Shown: positions 1-12,188, counted from the stretch's first letter. The stretch: DNA of 64,000 nucleotides from Codonopsis lanceolata (GCA_013146195.2 CM028380.1:79240556-79304555); one strand, 5' to 3'. Numbers and translations are program-made. The notes: generated from the letters alone by a model not told the origin.

Positions 1-61
1 ACTATCGGGGTACAGTAGCATTTTTCGTGGACTGAAAGTTTGTTCTTGGTAAGTTTTGGTA

Positions 62-3000
62 ATGGCGGAAAACGGCGTTAATGGTGTCAATGGTAGCCGT
101 CAGGAGGATGTACATGCAACTCCTAGTCTTAATCAATTGGCTGGAAATAGTCCGCCTCCTCATGATGCTCGTCATCAGCTTAATTAACGACGCGGCGTGG
201 CTTCCTTAGCTAGAAGTGCTGTAGCAGCTGTTGGGTTGGCAAATGAATTCAGGGAGGAAGCTCTTCGTCAAAAGGCTATATATTTGGGGCAGATGCACCA
301 GCTTAATTTACAGTTGATCGCCATGGGTAAGCCGCCTCTACCCATTGAATTGGATCCCCTACCAGCTTTATCTGCTCCAAGTCAGGCAGCAAGTGGATCG
401 AAGACTGGGGGTAATCAATTAAATGCAGTGATCGTTCCCTCTCAACAGCGTGAACGGGAGTCAAATGGACGAAATCAGCAAGAAGGCAGAGCTAGTCACA
501 GGGTTGTGCCCAGTGTGCATTCACGGCTGGGACCACGAGTGGGGGATGATTCAGCACAGTCTCGTCGTCATCGACGATCACCTCCTCCACGAAGGTCCCC
601 GACGAATGTCAAATCGTCAAAATTATTTTTTCCTTCTTCCTTAATACCGAGTATAAGGTAAGTCGGGATCGTATCCACAGGGAACGTTGAAATTATTCCT
701 TTTAGAATTTTATTGAAATGATAGAACACAACTTAGATTTTAAATTAACTAAAAATAAATTTAAAGACTGATTAACTAAAAATAAACAACTTTAATTAAT
801 CTATCAGACTAATTATTAATTTAGTTCAATAAAATTAAAATCCAGCCAATGAACAAATTTCGTCTCGCATTTTATTTCTGATCATCGATGCAAAAATATC
901 TTGTTAGATTTCGAATAAACCGGTTATAAGTGTTGACAAACGCCTAACACTCAATCTCTCCTTACCGTATTGATAATCAAGAGACGCTCGTTAATTACCG
1001 TCTAACCGAGTTACAACCTCCGAGACGCTCGTAAGATTTAATAACTCGGTTGCATTAAGAAGAGAGAGACCCGATTCAAAGCCACTCATATTAAAGCAAT
1101 AGCATGTAACAATGATTATCCGTTCCCGTAATACGGTCTGATTATGCTTGTGATGCCTAAAAGGTGTATTACTTGCCACTTTGTTAAGACCGAGGACAAT
1201 TACGGATCAACGGTGTTAACTAGCTTTAGAATATTATGCTAATTAATATTCTGGCCATTAAATATTAATGAGACACAATAATCTTCTTACGTGTAAAACG
1301 GAGAACAAATAAATATTCAAAACCCGAACAAGAAATAACTCAATTAGATCTCACAGAAATAAAAAGCTTGAGACTTAAATTCTCATTGACTGGAAGAAGA
1401 ACCTTATCTATTAAACATGATTTAAAAGCAACTTACAATAATAACCAAATTTGTTTGTTCCCAGCAGGTAATGAATCTCAAAGAAAATCACAAGTTCTTT
1501 ACACTTTGTTCCTCACAATTGTTTTTGACTTTTCTTTCTCTCAAGTTACTGTCTGATGGAACTCCCTACTACTGGCCGAAAAATCCCCCCTCACTGTTCA
1601 GAAAATACCTCCATAAATATCACTCTCCTCTCCCACTAACACCACTACTCGGTAGTTTTAAAACTACCGGTAACTTCCTAAAACCATCCATTACTTTTAA
1701 ATCAGTATTTCCTTTAATACATAAACAGAATCAGAATCAGAAAGAAATAACAGTATTTTCTAACTGCCCAACAGATCTGCTTGATAATTCAGCAACTAGC
1801 CAACAGCTCAGCTCCGAAATATGAACAACACGTGCCCATGTGACATCCCAGGTTTCCCTCTTGTCTGAAATCCAACATTTTCTTCTTGTCTCCTCTCTTT
1901 TGCCACTCCTTTTTCACCTACAACATAATCAGCACAAAACCAACCAAAAGTGTAATATTTGCTCTAAAATAAATCATAAAAACGGCTAATTTTATCACAC
2001 TTTCGTGCTCCCATCAGTCCCATACTCGTAGACCTCGCTCGCCCTCTCCTCGACGGTCACATGCTCGTAGCCGCCGATCGCCATCTCCTAGGAGATCCCA
2101 TGCTCGTCGTCATAGGACACCTTCCCCCAGGCGGTCTCAAGGATATTTATCTCATCATTCCAAGGAAAAAGGGAAGTTGCATCAATCGGATGTACAAAGA
2201 AATTTAGTGGCCAATGAACTAGTTGCTCAACTCGCTGGGGTGCCCCAAGCTCAGGTGGCGCAGGTCGTGGGTGTCACTCAAGGCTTTGGAGCTATGGGTC
2301 CCCCACAGGTCCCTCCTATGCCTGTGGTACAGCCCCAGCCCGTGGGTGGTTTGCCTTCAACCATAAACATACATGATTTTGAAGATTTGAAATGCCGTAT
2401 GGAGGCGTGGGAGTAGGGCAAAGCTTTGGATGGAAATTTTCTGGGTACTTCAGCTAGCCCGTTGGCACCATGGATTGAGAATGCACCGCCAGCACAGGGA
2501 CTCATCTTCCCAAACATTAAGGAGTATACAGGGAAGACGAAAGCGAGAGATTGGTTGATGTCATTTGAGTCTCAAATCAGCCTGGTGACTTCAGATGAGG
2601 CATTAAGGATTCGAGCTTTCGTGGGCGCCTTGCAAGGGAAGACATTGGCATGGATGGGGGCTCTGCCACGCAGATCGATTAACAATTGGGCTGATCTGCG
2701 AATAAAGTTTCTAGCAGATTTTGGGACCTCGGGCACTTTGGCGAAGACAAGGGCTGACTTGTCGAAGGTTAAGCAAGGAGCAAACGAGTCAACCACTAGC
2801 TACTTGGAGCGATTTACTAAAGTGATGGAGCAAGTTCTAGGGTTGACCGAGCATGAAGTAACCTTATGTTTCGAAACAGGGTTACTTGAGGGAGAAGGTG
2901 GTTTGAGGTCGGAATTAAGCATGCGCGAGCCCAAAACGCAGGCAGAAATGTTAATGCGGGCTCAGAAATGGTGTGCAGGGGAGACTGCAAAGAAGGAGAA

Positions 3001-3277
3001 GAAGAAGGAAAGCAATGAGGCTGAAGGAAACTCCAAGGGTAATGGCCAGGCCACGGGCGGTGGTTACAATAAAAGCAAGTCAAGATATGATCACCCGAGG
3101 GAATTTCTTCGTGAAGCTGATCTTACCCTGCTCAATACGTTGCCCGAGGATATTATGTATGAGATTCGAGATGAGCTTCCTCGCCCACCTCCGATAAATC
3201 CTGAGACAGCAGATACTCGGGATCGGACGAAGAGATGCCCCACCGATCAGAGGAGTAATAAATGTCATAATGGATGA
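62..3277 (+). pseudogene. Tat-type gag polyprotein, broken by stops and a 1.4-kb insertion
   Basis: An ATG at 62 opens a frame (MAENGVNG...) that meets TAA at 185 and continues in the same frame from 197. The N-terminal part is followed by an arginine/serine/proline-rich repeat (RRSPPPRRS, RSPSPRRSHAR, TPSPRRSQ) split by the insertion at 600-2016. After it the frame runs from about 2022 to a TAG at 2414-2416. It then resumes from 2426 with the retrotransposon gag core (WADLRIKFLADF, TSYLERFTKVM), in which a capsid/nucleocapsid protein is expected, and ends in a lysine-rich tail near 3080. No CCHC zinc knuckle is seen. Gag would form the particle that packages element RNA. The SR-like repeat resembles RNA-binding linkers, but that role is inference. 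Confidence 0.85.
600..2016. mobile_element. Unclassified 1.4-kb insertion in gag with a 5-bp target duplication
   Basis: The gag frame is interrupted by 1417 bp of AT-rich DNA flanked by GTCCC at 595-599 and 2017-2021. Removing the insert and one GTCCC restores the Arg-Arg-Ser reading frame exactly, which fixes the borders. Near the left edge is a short hairpin (GACGA...TCGTC, 601-618), followed by GTCGGGATCGTATCCACAGG at about 663-682. I found no long terminal repeats and no clear inverted terminal repeats. The 62- and 117-codon open frames inside show no recognised domain. A 5-bp duplication would suit an LTR-type or LARD/TRIM-like retroelement, but without LTRs the class stays open. Confidence 0.7.
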
Positions 3278-3329
3278 GGAGCCCACTCCAACCCAGCTCG
3301 GAAAGTAGATTTATTCCTTATCGAAAGTT

Positions 3330-3890
3330 GTGGATCGACCTACTGCTTTGCAAGCTGGAGAGGAAGTTATACAGTTCACTCGTAGCGAGCTAGCGAGAAA
3401 TGTAGCAGGAGAGCAGTCCTTAATTGTTTCAGCCCTGGTGGATGGTTGGGTTGTGCATCGAATCCTGGTTGATACTGGAGCCTGCAGGGACGTAATGTAT
3501 TATTCATGCTTTCAGGGATTAGAATTGAGTGATGACCGTCTTAAGCCGTATGCGGGGACGTTAGAAGGCTTCACCAATCACAAGGTCCCTGTTAAGGGAA
3601 CGGTCGAGCTCGAGGTTTTCATTGGAGAAGGGAGTCGCACAAGAGTTGAGAAAATCACTTTTATGGTGATTAATTTAAAATCTCCCTATAATATCATCTT
3701 GGGGGTGCCGAGCATGACCAAGTTTCAAATGGTTGCGTCCATTCCCCACCAACGAGCTAAATTCTACATCGATCAAGGAGTAGGAGTATTGAGGAGTCAG
3801 CCCCGAGCAGTGCTTGAGTATGTGCGTGACAATCAACGAAAAAAAGCAAAAGTTGACCTTGGAGGATGGCGAGCAGAAAATCACTGTTAG
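3330..3890 (+). pseudogene. Retropepsin-type aspartic protease region of the Tat element
   Basis: The frame contains VDTGACRDVMYY (about residues 47-58), the Asp-Thr-Gly active-site loop of retroviral-type aspartic proteases, and further on NIILGVPSMTKF, matching the ILG motif in the second half of the fold. The protease would cut Gag-Pol into mature proteins. It lies in a different frame from the gag above and stops at 3888-3890. About 140 codons of linker follow, with a run of ten or more G at about 3992-4003 that is a likely frameshift site, before the RT frame begins at 4031. The active-site Asp is kept but the polyprotein frame is lost. Confidence 0.8.
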
Positions 3891-4030
3891 CACCAAGGAG
3901 ATATCTCATGTGACTGTGGGGCCATCAACAGTAGCTATGGTGAGTGAAGAAGACTGCGAGGTGGACACTTGCCCTTTGCCGACACTGAAGTCGGGGGGGG
4001 GGGCAGGTCGAACAGTATGGTGAAACGAGT

Positions 4031-5625
4031 TTGATTCCAGATGAGGTTGGTAAGAAGCTTGATGGTCCTTTGCCGACATTGGGGTCGGGGGGACAGGATG
4101 CACAAGTGGAGGATATGGTTGTGGATCAGCCTGATCCGGTTAAAACTCAGGCTGAGGAAGAGGAGAAGGTGGAGTGTGATACACTCCAAATGCGGGATGA
4201 GCCGAATTCTGACTCGGGGCCGAGCTCGAGGAGGTGGTTATCAGTGCAGCACCCCAGAGCAAAAGATAAAAATTGGCAAGCCTTGTCGGTGAAGCTTCGA
4301 GGCGGCTTGATCAAGCAGCTTCAGGACAGTTTGGATGTTTTTGCATGGAGACCGGAGGATATGCAAGGTGTGTGTGAGGCTGTGGCTTTGCATTGTCTGA
4401 ACGTGGATCCAGCCTTCAGGCCGATTCAACAGCGGCCTAGAATCTATTCTATTGAGAAAGATCAGGCTATCAAGGAGGAGGTTGAGAAGCTGCTCAGCGC
4501 GGGCATCATTGAGGAGATACATTACCCAACTTGGTTGGCTAATGTTGTTATGGTCAAAAAGTCTAACGGTAAGTGGCGAATGTGCGTTGACTTCACTGAC
4601 TTGAATAAGGCTTGCACGAAGGATTGTTATCCTTTACCTCGAATTGACAAGCTGGTGGATGCTATAGCGGGGTTCGAGCTTCTCAGCTTCATTGATGCAT
4701 ATTCTGGATATCACCAAGTTAAAATGAACAAGCAGGATAAGGCTCTGACAGCTTTCCAAGCAGAGGAGGGCTATATTGCTATAAGATGATGCCATTTGGA
4801 TTGAAGAATGCAGGAGCTACCTATCAAATGATGGTGAATAAGGTCTTCAGTTCGCAGATTGGCAGAAACGTGGAGGCCTACATTGACGACATGGTGGTGA
4901 AGATTAAAGGGCATGAGCATACAGTTGATTTGGGCGAAACCTTTGCCAACTTTAGAAAAAATAACATGAAGCTTAACCCGAGCAAGTGTGTGTTTGGGGT
5001 GAAAGCGGGCAAGTTTCTGGGGTTCATGGTAACTGAGAGAGGTATAGAGGCCAATCCAGAAAAAATTAAGGCATTGGTCACTATGAAGCTTCCTCGATGT
5101 ATCAAGGATGTTCAAAAGCTCAATGGTAGGGTAATAGCCCTTGGTCGCTTCATTTCTAGGTTGACAGAAAGATGTTTACCGTTCTTCAAAGTTCTCCGTG
5201 GAAATAAGGGGTTCGAGTGGACAGCTGAATATCAGAAGGCTTTCGAGCAGCTAGTGGAGTATCTGGGAAGTCCTCCTTTGTTGAGCAGCCCGGTTTTTGG
5301 TGAGACATTGTTTGTGTACTTAGCAGCCACAGAGCAGGTTGTGGCCGCTGTGTTAATTAGGGAAGAATGTAATATGCAAAAGTCTGTTTATTATGTTTCA
5401 AATGCCCTCACTGCTGTAGAGGGACGATATTTTAATGCAGAGAAATTGGCTTATTTGCTTGTTGTTGCTGCTCGGAAACTTCGAGCTTATTTTTCTGCAC
5501 ATTCGATCATTGTGTACACGGACACGCCTCTCAGGAAAATTTTGCACAAGCCAGATTCTTCTGGTCGTTTGCTCACCTGGTCCATTGAGTTAACCGAGTT
5601 TGATATTGACTATCAACCACGATGA
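4031..5625 (+). pseudogene. Reverse transcriptase and RNase H of the Tat element, frameshifted
   Basis: The 4031-4789 frame gives a linker then the RT start: CVDFTDLNKACTKDCYPLP, LSFIDAYSGYHQVKMNK. A one-base shift near 4775-4786 moves the reading to the 4786-5625 frame, which continues with MMPFGLKNAGATYQMMVNKV, the catalytic YIDD box (AYIDDMVVK, about 4876-4902), FLGFMVTERGIEANP and the RNase H domain (VYLAATEQVVAAVLIREE, HSIIVYTDTPLRKIL), ending at TGA 5623. The protein would copy element RNA into DNA and remove the RNA strand. Catalytic Asp residues are present. The frameshift and the terminal stop make it non-functional as one polyprotein. Confidence 0.9.
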
Positions 5626-5634
5626 GCGATTAAA

Positions 5635-7399
5635 GCACAGGCTTTGGCGGATTTTGTAGCTGAGACTAGTTTCAAGGATTCGAGCGAAGAAGTGGTTTCT
5701 TCTAAGACAGCATCGACGAGTACACCAATTCCAAAGCCTCGACTAGAGTATTGTTTGGAATTGCTTGTGGATGGTTCGGCCAGCAGGTTAGGATGTGGAG
5801 ATGGATAACAATCCGGCAGAATATGAAGCCTTGATCGCGGGGCTCGAGCTCGCGCAAGATGTAGGGGTCCGAGAGGTGATTGTTTATTGCGATTCACAGT
5901 TGGTCGTGAATCAAGTAAGTGGCGATTATGCTGTTCACCATCCAGTTTTGGTTCACTATTGTGTGATGGTGAAAGAGATTCTAAAGGACTTTGATTATTG
6001 GGAATTGGTGCGAATTGCTCGCGAGGATAATATGCGGGCAGATTATTTATCCAAGATGGCCGAAGACGAAATTCAATCTCTGCATCCAGGGGTTATGATT
6101 GAATATTTGGAGACTCCAGTAATAGAAAAAGAGGTGATCATGGACATCGAGCCTGCTGCAAAGTGTTGGATAGATGATTTGAAGGCTTACATCGAGCAGG
6201 GGACCTTGCCCGCGAACAAGACGGTGGCTCGAACTATTCAGAAGCGGTCATGCCGGTATGTCATCTTGGATAACATACTTTATAGGCGGTCGTACACCCG
6301 ACCTTTGCTCAGATGTGTTCAACCAGAGATGACCGAGGGCATTTTGGGAGAAATACACGAAGGAAAATGTGGAGGTCATCTTGGCCAAAGGTCTTTGGCA
6401 GAAAAGGTCTTAGCTGCAGGATTTTACTGGATTACTTTGAGGTGGGATGCAGAAATGTATGTTCGGCGTTGTGACAAGTGTCAACACTATGCAGACATAC
6501 CTCGTTTACCTTTTACCGAGTAGACTCATGTGGTTGCATTGTGGCCATTTGACATGTGGGGTATAGACCTTATTGGCCCATTTCCATTGGCTCGTTCGAA
6601 GTTTAAGTATGTGGTGGTCGCTGTGGATTATTTTACTAAGTGGGTGGAGGCTAAGCCTTTGGCAACCATTAGCGAAGTTAATATGATTGACTTCGTTCAT
6701 GAACACATATGGTGTCGTTTTGGGGTTCCACGGGCAATTGTATCCGATCATGGGACTCAATTTTCAGAAAAATTCACTAAAGCATGCGAGCAGATGCGAG
6801 TGAAACATTGGCAGTCCTCGGTGGCATACCCACAGGGTAATGGGCAGGCTGAGGCCGCTAACAAACAAGTCTTGCATGTCCTCAAGCGAAACCTTGAATA
6901 CAAGGCAGGAAGATGGGTGGATGAGTTACCTTCAGCCTTGTGGGCGGTCAGAATGACAGTTAGAGGGCCTACTGGGGAAACAACTTTCTCAATGGCTTAT
7001 GGATCTGAAGCCATGGCACCGGTGGAAATGTACTTGCCCAATCATAAGGTATCACATTATAATGCTGAATCCAATTAAGTGGCTCAGGCAGCCGATCTTG
7101 ATCTGTTAGAAGAGAAACGGCTGGAGTCCAAATTGCGCATGGCTAATTACAAACAGCGAGCAAAGGCCCACCACGATAAAAGGGTTTGTGGTCGGTCATT
7201 TGCTGTGGGCGATTGGGTTCTCCGCAAAATTGAAGCAACATGCCATCGTGCAGAATGGGGTAAACTTTCGCCAAATTGGGAAGGTCCTTTTCAGATTGCC
7301 AGAATTGTTAAGGAATGGACTTATGTGTTACGAACAGAGGATGGGAGTGAGTTGAAACATTCATGGCATGCAGATCACCTGAAGAAATATTATCGGTGA
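5635..7399 (+). pseudogene. Archaeal-type RNase H plus integrase of the Tat element
   Basis: The second RNase H starts as ALADFVAETS (5641) and LELLVDGSASR, loses its middle to a deletion near 5790-5800, and resumes with NNPAEYEALIAGLELAQDVG and VIVYCDSQLVVNQVSGDY. Having two RNase H domains is a Tat trait. The integrase follows: zinc-binding HEGKCGGHLGQ...CDKCQHYAD, a core with the DDE residues (DMWGIDLIGPF, IVSDHGTQFSEKF, GNGQAEAANK) and a C-terminal GDWVLRKIE...WEGPFQIARI domain ending at TGA 7397. In-frame stops at 6521 and 7076 break it. Integrase would insert the cDNA copy. Confidence 0.88.
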
Positions 7400-7559
7400 T
7401 TGGTAATATGTAATCCATTTTATCTCCCTCTCTTATTTTGTAGGTGGTGACGAAATGAATAAGTAATTCTTTCAGCTTATAGTGTTAAATGCAAAGCTCA
7501 ATTATACTTTTGGTGAGCAGGAAAGTTTCCCTTGCCCGGTATAAAAGTTGATGTTTGAG

Positions 7560-7855
7560 TAAGTTAATATATTCTCGATTATTCTCTTTCTTGTGAGCAT
7601 GGGGTATCTTTGCTCGTAAGAAAGGGTTGGGGTTCGAGTTAATTGTTTTTCTTTTCATTCTCGATTATTCTCTTTCACGAGCATATGTTATTTCTCCTCG
7701 CGAAAAGAGTTGGTGTTCGAGTTAGTAATTCTGTTTGTACTCGATTATTTTCTTTTTCACGAGCATAAGCTATCTTTACTCGTGTAAAAGAATTGGTGTT
7801 CGAGCTAGTTATTTTGTTTGTTCTTGATCGTTCTCATCTACAAGCATGAGAAATG
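7560..7855 (+). repeat. Tandem repeat, about 85-bp unit, in the retrotransposon 3' region
   Basis: Four imperfect units are recognisable by CTCGATTATTCTCTTTC, followed by ACGAGCAT, a TATCTTTACTCGT-like stretch and GGTGTTCGAG. They lie just after the integrase stop. In Ogre/Tat elements this 3' non-coding zone is known to gain tandem repeats that can seed genomic satellites. Confidence 0.75.
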
Positions 7856-8179
7856 CTTTTTCTTGGGGGAAAGAATTGTCTTAATTCAAGAAGCTTGTTT
7901 GTTCAAAGATGAACTGTCAGAATATATTGACAGCGATATTAAAAGTAGTAGCAAATATTACAAAACCAGAAGTATAAATTGTTTGAGGATCAGAGATAAA
8001 CTGTTGTTGGAAACCATGGCACGCAGGCCAAAAAGGAAGCTTCAGGCATTAGGGGGAATGGTTGTAGAAGCTGCTCGGTCGGTGTTAGTTGTCTCGCCAG
8101 GGTTGGCTTCGAGGATGACCACGTCTTCTTCATCGGCAGGGTCGGCAATGCCTTCATCTTCTTTTGGTGGTGCTTGAGC

Positions 8180-10720
8180 CATCCAGATCTGGGTCATAAG
8201 CTCGCTAATGGTGACTTCGGCAGCCGGAGGAGGAGGGATCCATGGGGATAATCCTTTCTCTGCATCAGCCTCAACGAGAGATTCTAATTCATCCTCGGTA
8301 AATGGAACGAGCGCGTGGCCAGGGCCAGCTGAAGGACAGAATGGCGGGTTGGTACCCCATTCAGCGAGCAGCTCTGGTTGTATCTCTAGCCCACTACATG
8401 GAATTTGCCTTAGAACATGGTGTACTCCCTGAAGGAATCAAGGATAAGCCTCATTCTCTACACAAGCAGCAAAATCGTCAGAATTTTTATAATCCTCAAT
8501 TATAGTTTGTTTTTGCTCTTCGCTTGGGCGAGTTTTCTCTTCCTTCAATTTATTCTCCAGTTCGATAGCCGTGGCCTTGGCTTCTTCCAGTTGGGTTTGG
8601 GTGGCTCGAAGCTCCTTCCGGACTTCAAAGATGTTGTTTAAGGTCTTTTATTCAGATTTCTTGGAGAAATCCAAATGTGACTCCAAGCTTTTTTTTTTCT
8701 ACCTAGACTTTGGAGAGTTCGGTCACTTTACTGGTGAGAGTCTCCTCGGTCGCTTTCAGCTCGACACAGAGAGTATTGACGGTCTCCTCCAGTTGGTTCT
8801 TCTCCTTCGTCATAGCAGCATTTGAATTGATGTTGTTGATTAGGCGATCGTACATCAGCTCCGTTTTATTGGCAATCTGCAAATAGAGGTATTGTCGGTG
8901 TTTGTGGAATGTTAAGGGATAAATGGATTGTGAGAAGAGAGAAAATATTTACCTCCGTCAAGCACATGCCGACTTCCCCGACCAGAACCGAGCTCGCATG
9001 CTCTGCGCTTTTCTTTCGAACTCCGCCATGTCGCAATCTTCTCATTAAACCAAGCCCCACAATAGCTGGGTATCCGCTGCGCTTAAAATATTAATTTTGT
9101 CGAGGTCAGGCACATTGGCAATTTCGGCAATAAGGGCTCTAGCCTTCTCTTGCTCTTCGGGCATAAGGAAATTGTCTTTATGCCAGGATGGAGTGGAGGG
9201 ATCGGTATCTTCGAGCACAGCCTTGTCAGCCTGATGTCTGCTTCTTTTCTCTCTTGGGGGACTTTGGCTTGGGCCGACGGAGCTCGTTGTAGGTTGGATG
9301 GCTGGGTCAACCCTTTGAGCAGTAGGTTTTGGGGCTTCGAGCATGGCTGGTTGGCTCGGTTCTGGTAGATTTCGTTTGGTACCACGCTCGGTGGGAGTGG
9401 TTGGAATGGTTGGAAGGGCTGCAGCAGCTTGCGTAGATAAGTGTTTATTTCTTTTGCTCGCTCTTTTCTTGGCGGCCTGGAGGAACTTGTTTACGTCAGT
9501 CAACTGCTTCATGTCTGTAAGAGTTAGAGCAAGAGTGTAAGAAAAGTAAAAGACAATAAGTTTACAAGTTTGATATAGAGAACAGAGTTAAAGCGCAGAC
9601 CAGTAAGTGAAAAAGGGGGTGTGTAGTTGGTTCCAGTACGCGCACATTCAAGGCATTCATTGGGGAATTTGTTTCCATGACATTGGCCCCAGTATGGATG
9701 TGGTAGTTCGGGCTCAATGGTAACTCGTGGCTCGACTCCTTCCACGGGCCAACTTAAGATCCCGGCTAGACGAAGAAGGGCTAAGTCGGATGTGAGGGCT
9801 CGCTAGTCAAGTACGCAGTCTTGTCTAGCTCGACCATCTCGTCCATCTTTTACCCCGAGCGGCGATCTGAAGGCCCTGGCTATTTTGGGTTCGCCAGCTC
9901 GGAAAGTAGTCTTGTCATATTCGGGGAGCCCATAGTCGTGAAGGTAGGGAGCAAATGGCCAGTCGACGTTTGACTCAATTAGTAGGGCTTCCCCATCCCA
10001 GCTATCTACTTTATTTGGGTCGTCATTCAGAAGCTTGAAATAATTTGGGTTTGAGCGTCCTGTGATACGCCCAGATTTTTTGTCTAAAGAGAATAAGAAG
10101 AACTTCCTAAACAAGGTCATCTCGGGTTCGAACCCGAGCTGCCTGCAGGCAACTGTGTATGCCATCAGAAACCTTATTGTTGTAAGGGTCAGATCGCAGG
10201 GGAGGGAGTTGGTTTCGTTTAGGAATTCTACAACGAATGGGTCAAGGGGGAGGCGAAGTCCTACCACGAAAAAATCAAAATAGAAGACCATTTTGTCTCC
10301 TTGGTAATTGTGCCCATTTTCATTGATATCCATGTCGAAGGCTCGTACCCGGTAGTGCTTGGGATCCATGCCTAAGGAATAAAACCAGGTACTGACCTCA
10401 TCTTCACAAGTCAATTCGTCCCATTTGATCGAGGGTGGGATGTTAGGAACGATTTGTTTGGAGGAGTTTTGATTTTGTTCGGGTTGGGAATTACTCGAGC
10501 AGGGAAGGTTTCCAGCTTGATCATTTTCGGAAAGGTCTTGTTGGTTTTTGCTCGTTTCTTGTTCTGTTAAGTGTTGGGGTTTTCTTCTTCGCGGAATTAA
10601 AGTAATTTCTTCTTGCTCACTTTCCTCGGAGCTGGAACTTGTAGACGGTGGGTTTTCTTCAGGAGCACCGTGGTCGTAGCTCCGGCCTTCAATCTCTGAT
10701 TGGGTTTCGTTGCTAGACAT
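8180..10720 (-). pseudogene. Antisense gene of the Tat element (gypsy-type transposon domain), disrupted
   Basis: An ATG at 10718-10720 (MSSNETQSEIEG) opens a minus-strand frame. It has an acidic Ser/Glu-rich region, then KMVFYFDFFVVGLRLPLDPF and RQLGFEPEMTLFRKFFLF, which fit the plant family called putative gypsy-type transposon (Pfam PF04195). A TAG at 9803-9805 interrupts the frame, which otherwise runs on to about 9601 (EPELPHPYWGQCHG). A plausible intron (9515-9600) leads to a second exon starting near 9514 (MKQLTDVNKFLQAAKKRASK) that is basic and Pro-rich. Below 9045 the frame shifts, and about 8700-8880 reads as a coiled coil (KNQLEETVNTLCVELKATEE). The function of this antisense gene is unknown. 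Confidence 0.75.
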
Positions 10721-11547
10721 CCTACAGGAAATAGGAATCGAGGAACACATGTTAAACCTTGCTCGGGTAGTCTGGCAAAGGTAAATCAAGTAAAACCCAT
10801 GGCAAGAGCCTGTCTTATGATTGACAAACAGGGCACCGATTGTGTATTCCTCGACTCCCTTATTTGATTTGGAATGGTTGGGTGATAGGAAGGGGAGCAA
10901 GATGAATTGAAGGAATCGGAACCTAAAAGTCTACGTTTTGATAGTCTACATTTTGAATTCAAATCTTCAACAGGTTATTTGGGGAAGAAGATTGAATATA
11001 GAAGTATAATGTTGGGGAACCCTAATTTGGGGTTAAAAGCAGTAAAGTACGGTGAAGAAATAGAAGAAGATAGTTAAGAAAATACTTGTTTTTCGTCGAA
11101 GAGCGAAGGCTGTAGATCTGGGAAGATTGTTGTGGAGTGAGTGCTGGGCAAGATCAGCGCCAAAGCAATCTTCAAATGCAGAAACGAGTTTCTTTGTCGG
11201 CTTCAGTATTTTTTAAGCAGTAAAAGTTGGAATGGGGGGAAGACTTCCGCTTTTATACATGGTAAGGTCGTCGTTTGGAGGCTACCCATCATTAAGGTTC
11301 AATTTTCGAGGCTCTTGGATCGAGGCGGCATTAACGATGCATTGGAAACTGGTTTTGTCTCTTCATGGAGGCGGCGGGTGACGGTTTTCTTTTTCTAAAA
11401 ACCCCTTTTTTGGGCTGTCGTCTGCTTAAACTTTGGATTGTGGACAATTCAATCCACATATCAAAGAATTTAATTATGTTTTAAGGGCTATTTGATTTAT
11501 GAATTCTAGGTCCTTCTCCTCGCTTCGAGCGTGAATACTCAGTAGAC

Positions 11548-11560
11548 AAGGAGTAGGGGG
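11548..11560 (+). promoter_or_regulatory. Polypurine tract, primer for plus-strand DNA synthesis
   Basis: AAGGAGTAGGGGG is an uninterrupted purine-rich run (one T) directly before the sequence taken as the 3' LTR, as expected for an LTR retrotransposon. Its position sets the left LTR edge near 11561. Confidence 0.6.
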
Positions 11561-12175
11561 CTACTGAGCTGCCTGGCCCAATAGGCCCAAAACATGGGTC
11601 ATGTGTTCAGCACGTGATCATCATTCACAGGCAGTACACGTGCATCTTATGATCAAAGGCATAAAGGAAGAATTAAATGGTTTTTATATACCGCGAGTAG
11701 GGGTCTCAACCTTCAGCGGACAAGGAATGTAAGCGAGCTGAGGGCTTGACCAGCGAGCAGGATGTGTTATTCTCGTTCATTAAAGAGTTATTGTTAGTTG
11801 AGGACGGTTATGTCCGGAAAATTCTCCACGTTACCGTTGTGGTTAATAAGACAGTTAGTGGGGGCAGTTAATATGCCCGCCATCAATGCCATGAACTTTA
11901 ATGAGCAGTTATGAACGGTTATTTTCTCCGACAACAACTATAAAAGCCCCTTCAAAATGAAGGAGGGAGGTACGTGATTTTTACTAGCTTTGCCTAAACT
12001 CTGCCAAATTTTACACTCTCTTGCATACTTGTGCTAATTCTCACGCCGGAGGGCTTTTGTATGGAGTGCCCCTGCCTAGTTCACAGTTTTCTTGATTTAC
12101 TTGCAGAGTTGGGCCTTGAAATATAAAGGATACGTTGAAAGCCAGGTATCCAGTTGGAAGAGTCCAGTACGTCTT
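11561..12175 (+). repeat. Probable 3' LTR of the Tat element
   Basis: Sequence following the polypurine tract has the make-up of a Tat LTR: a TATA box TATAAAAG at 11939-11946 and, about 90 bp on, the GCCGGAGGGCTTTTGTATGG stretch typical of Tat-group R/U5 regions. The 5' LTR is not in the window, so neither edge can be confirmed by comparison. The right edge is a guess within about 30 bp. Confidence 0.55.
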
Positions 12176-12188
12176 GGAAGATTTAGGA

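Larger units (their letters stand above)
1..12175 (+). mobile_element. Ty3/gypsy Tat-lineage LTR retrotransposon, decayed; 5' LTR lies outside the window
   Basis: The order is gag (62-3277), protease (3330-3890), reverse transcriptase and RNase H (4031-5625), a second archaeal-type RNase H and integrase (5635-7399), tandem repeats (7560-7855), an antisense gene (8180-10720), a polypurine tract and an LTR-like end (11561-12175). In the known classification, RT-RNase H-archaeal RNase H-integrase order with an extra antisense reading frame before the 3' LTR marks the Tat group (Grande, Retand and Ogre relatives). Every coding block has stops or frame changes, so the copy cannot act alone. Window position 1 already lies in the 5' untranslated region, so the 5' LTR, primer-binding site and target duplication cannot be checked. 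The right edge is approximate. Confidence 0.88.
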
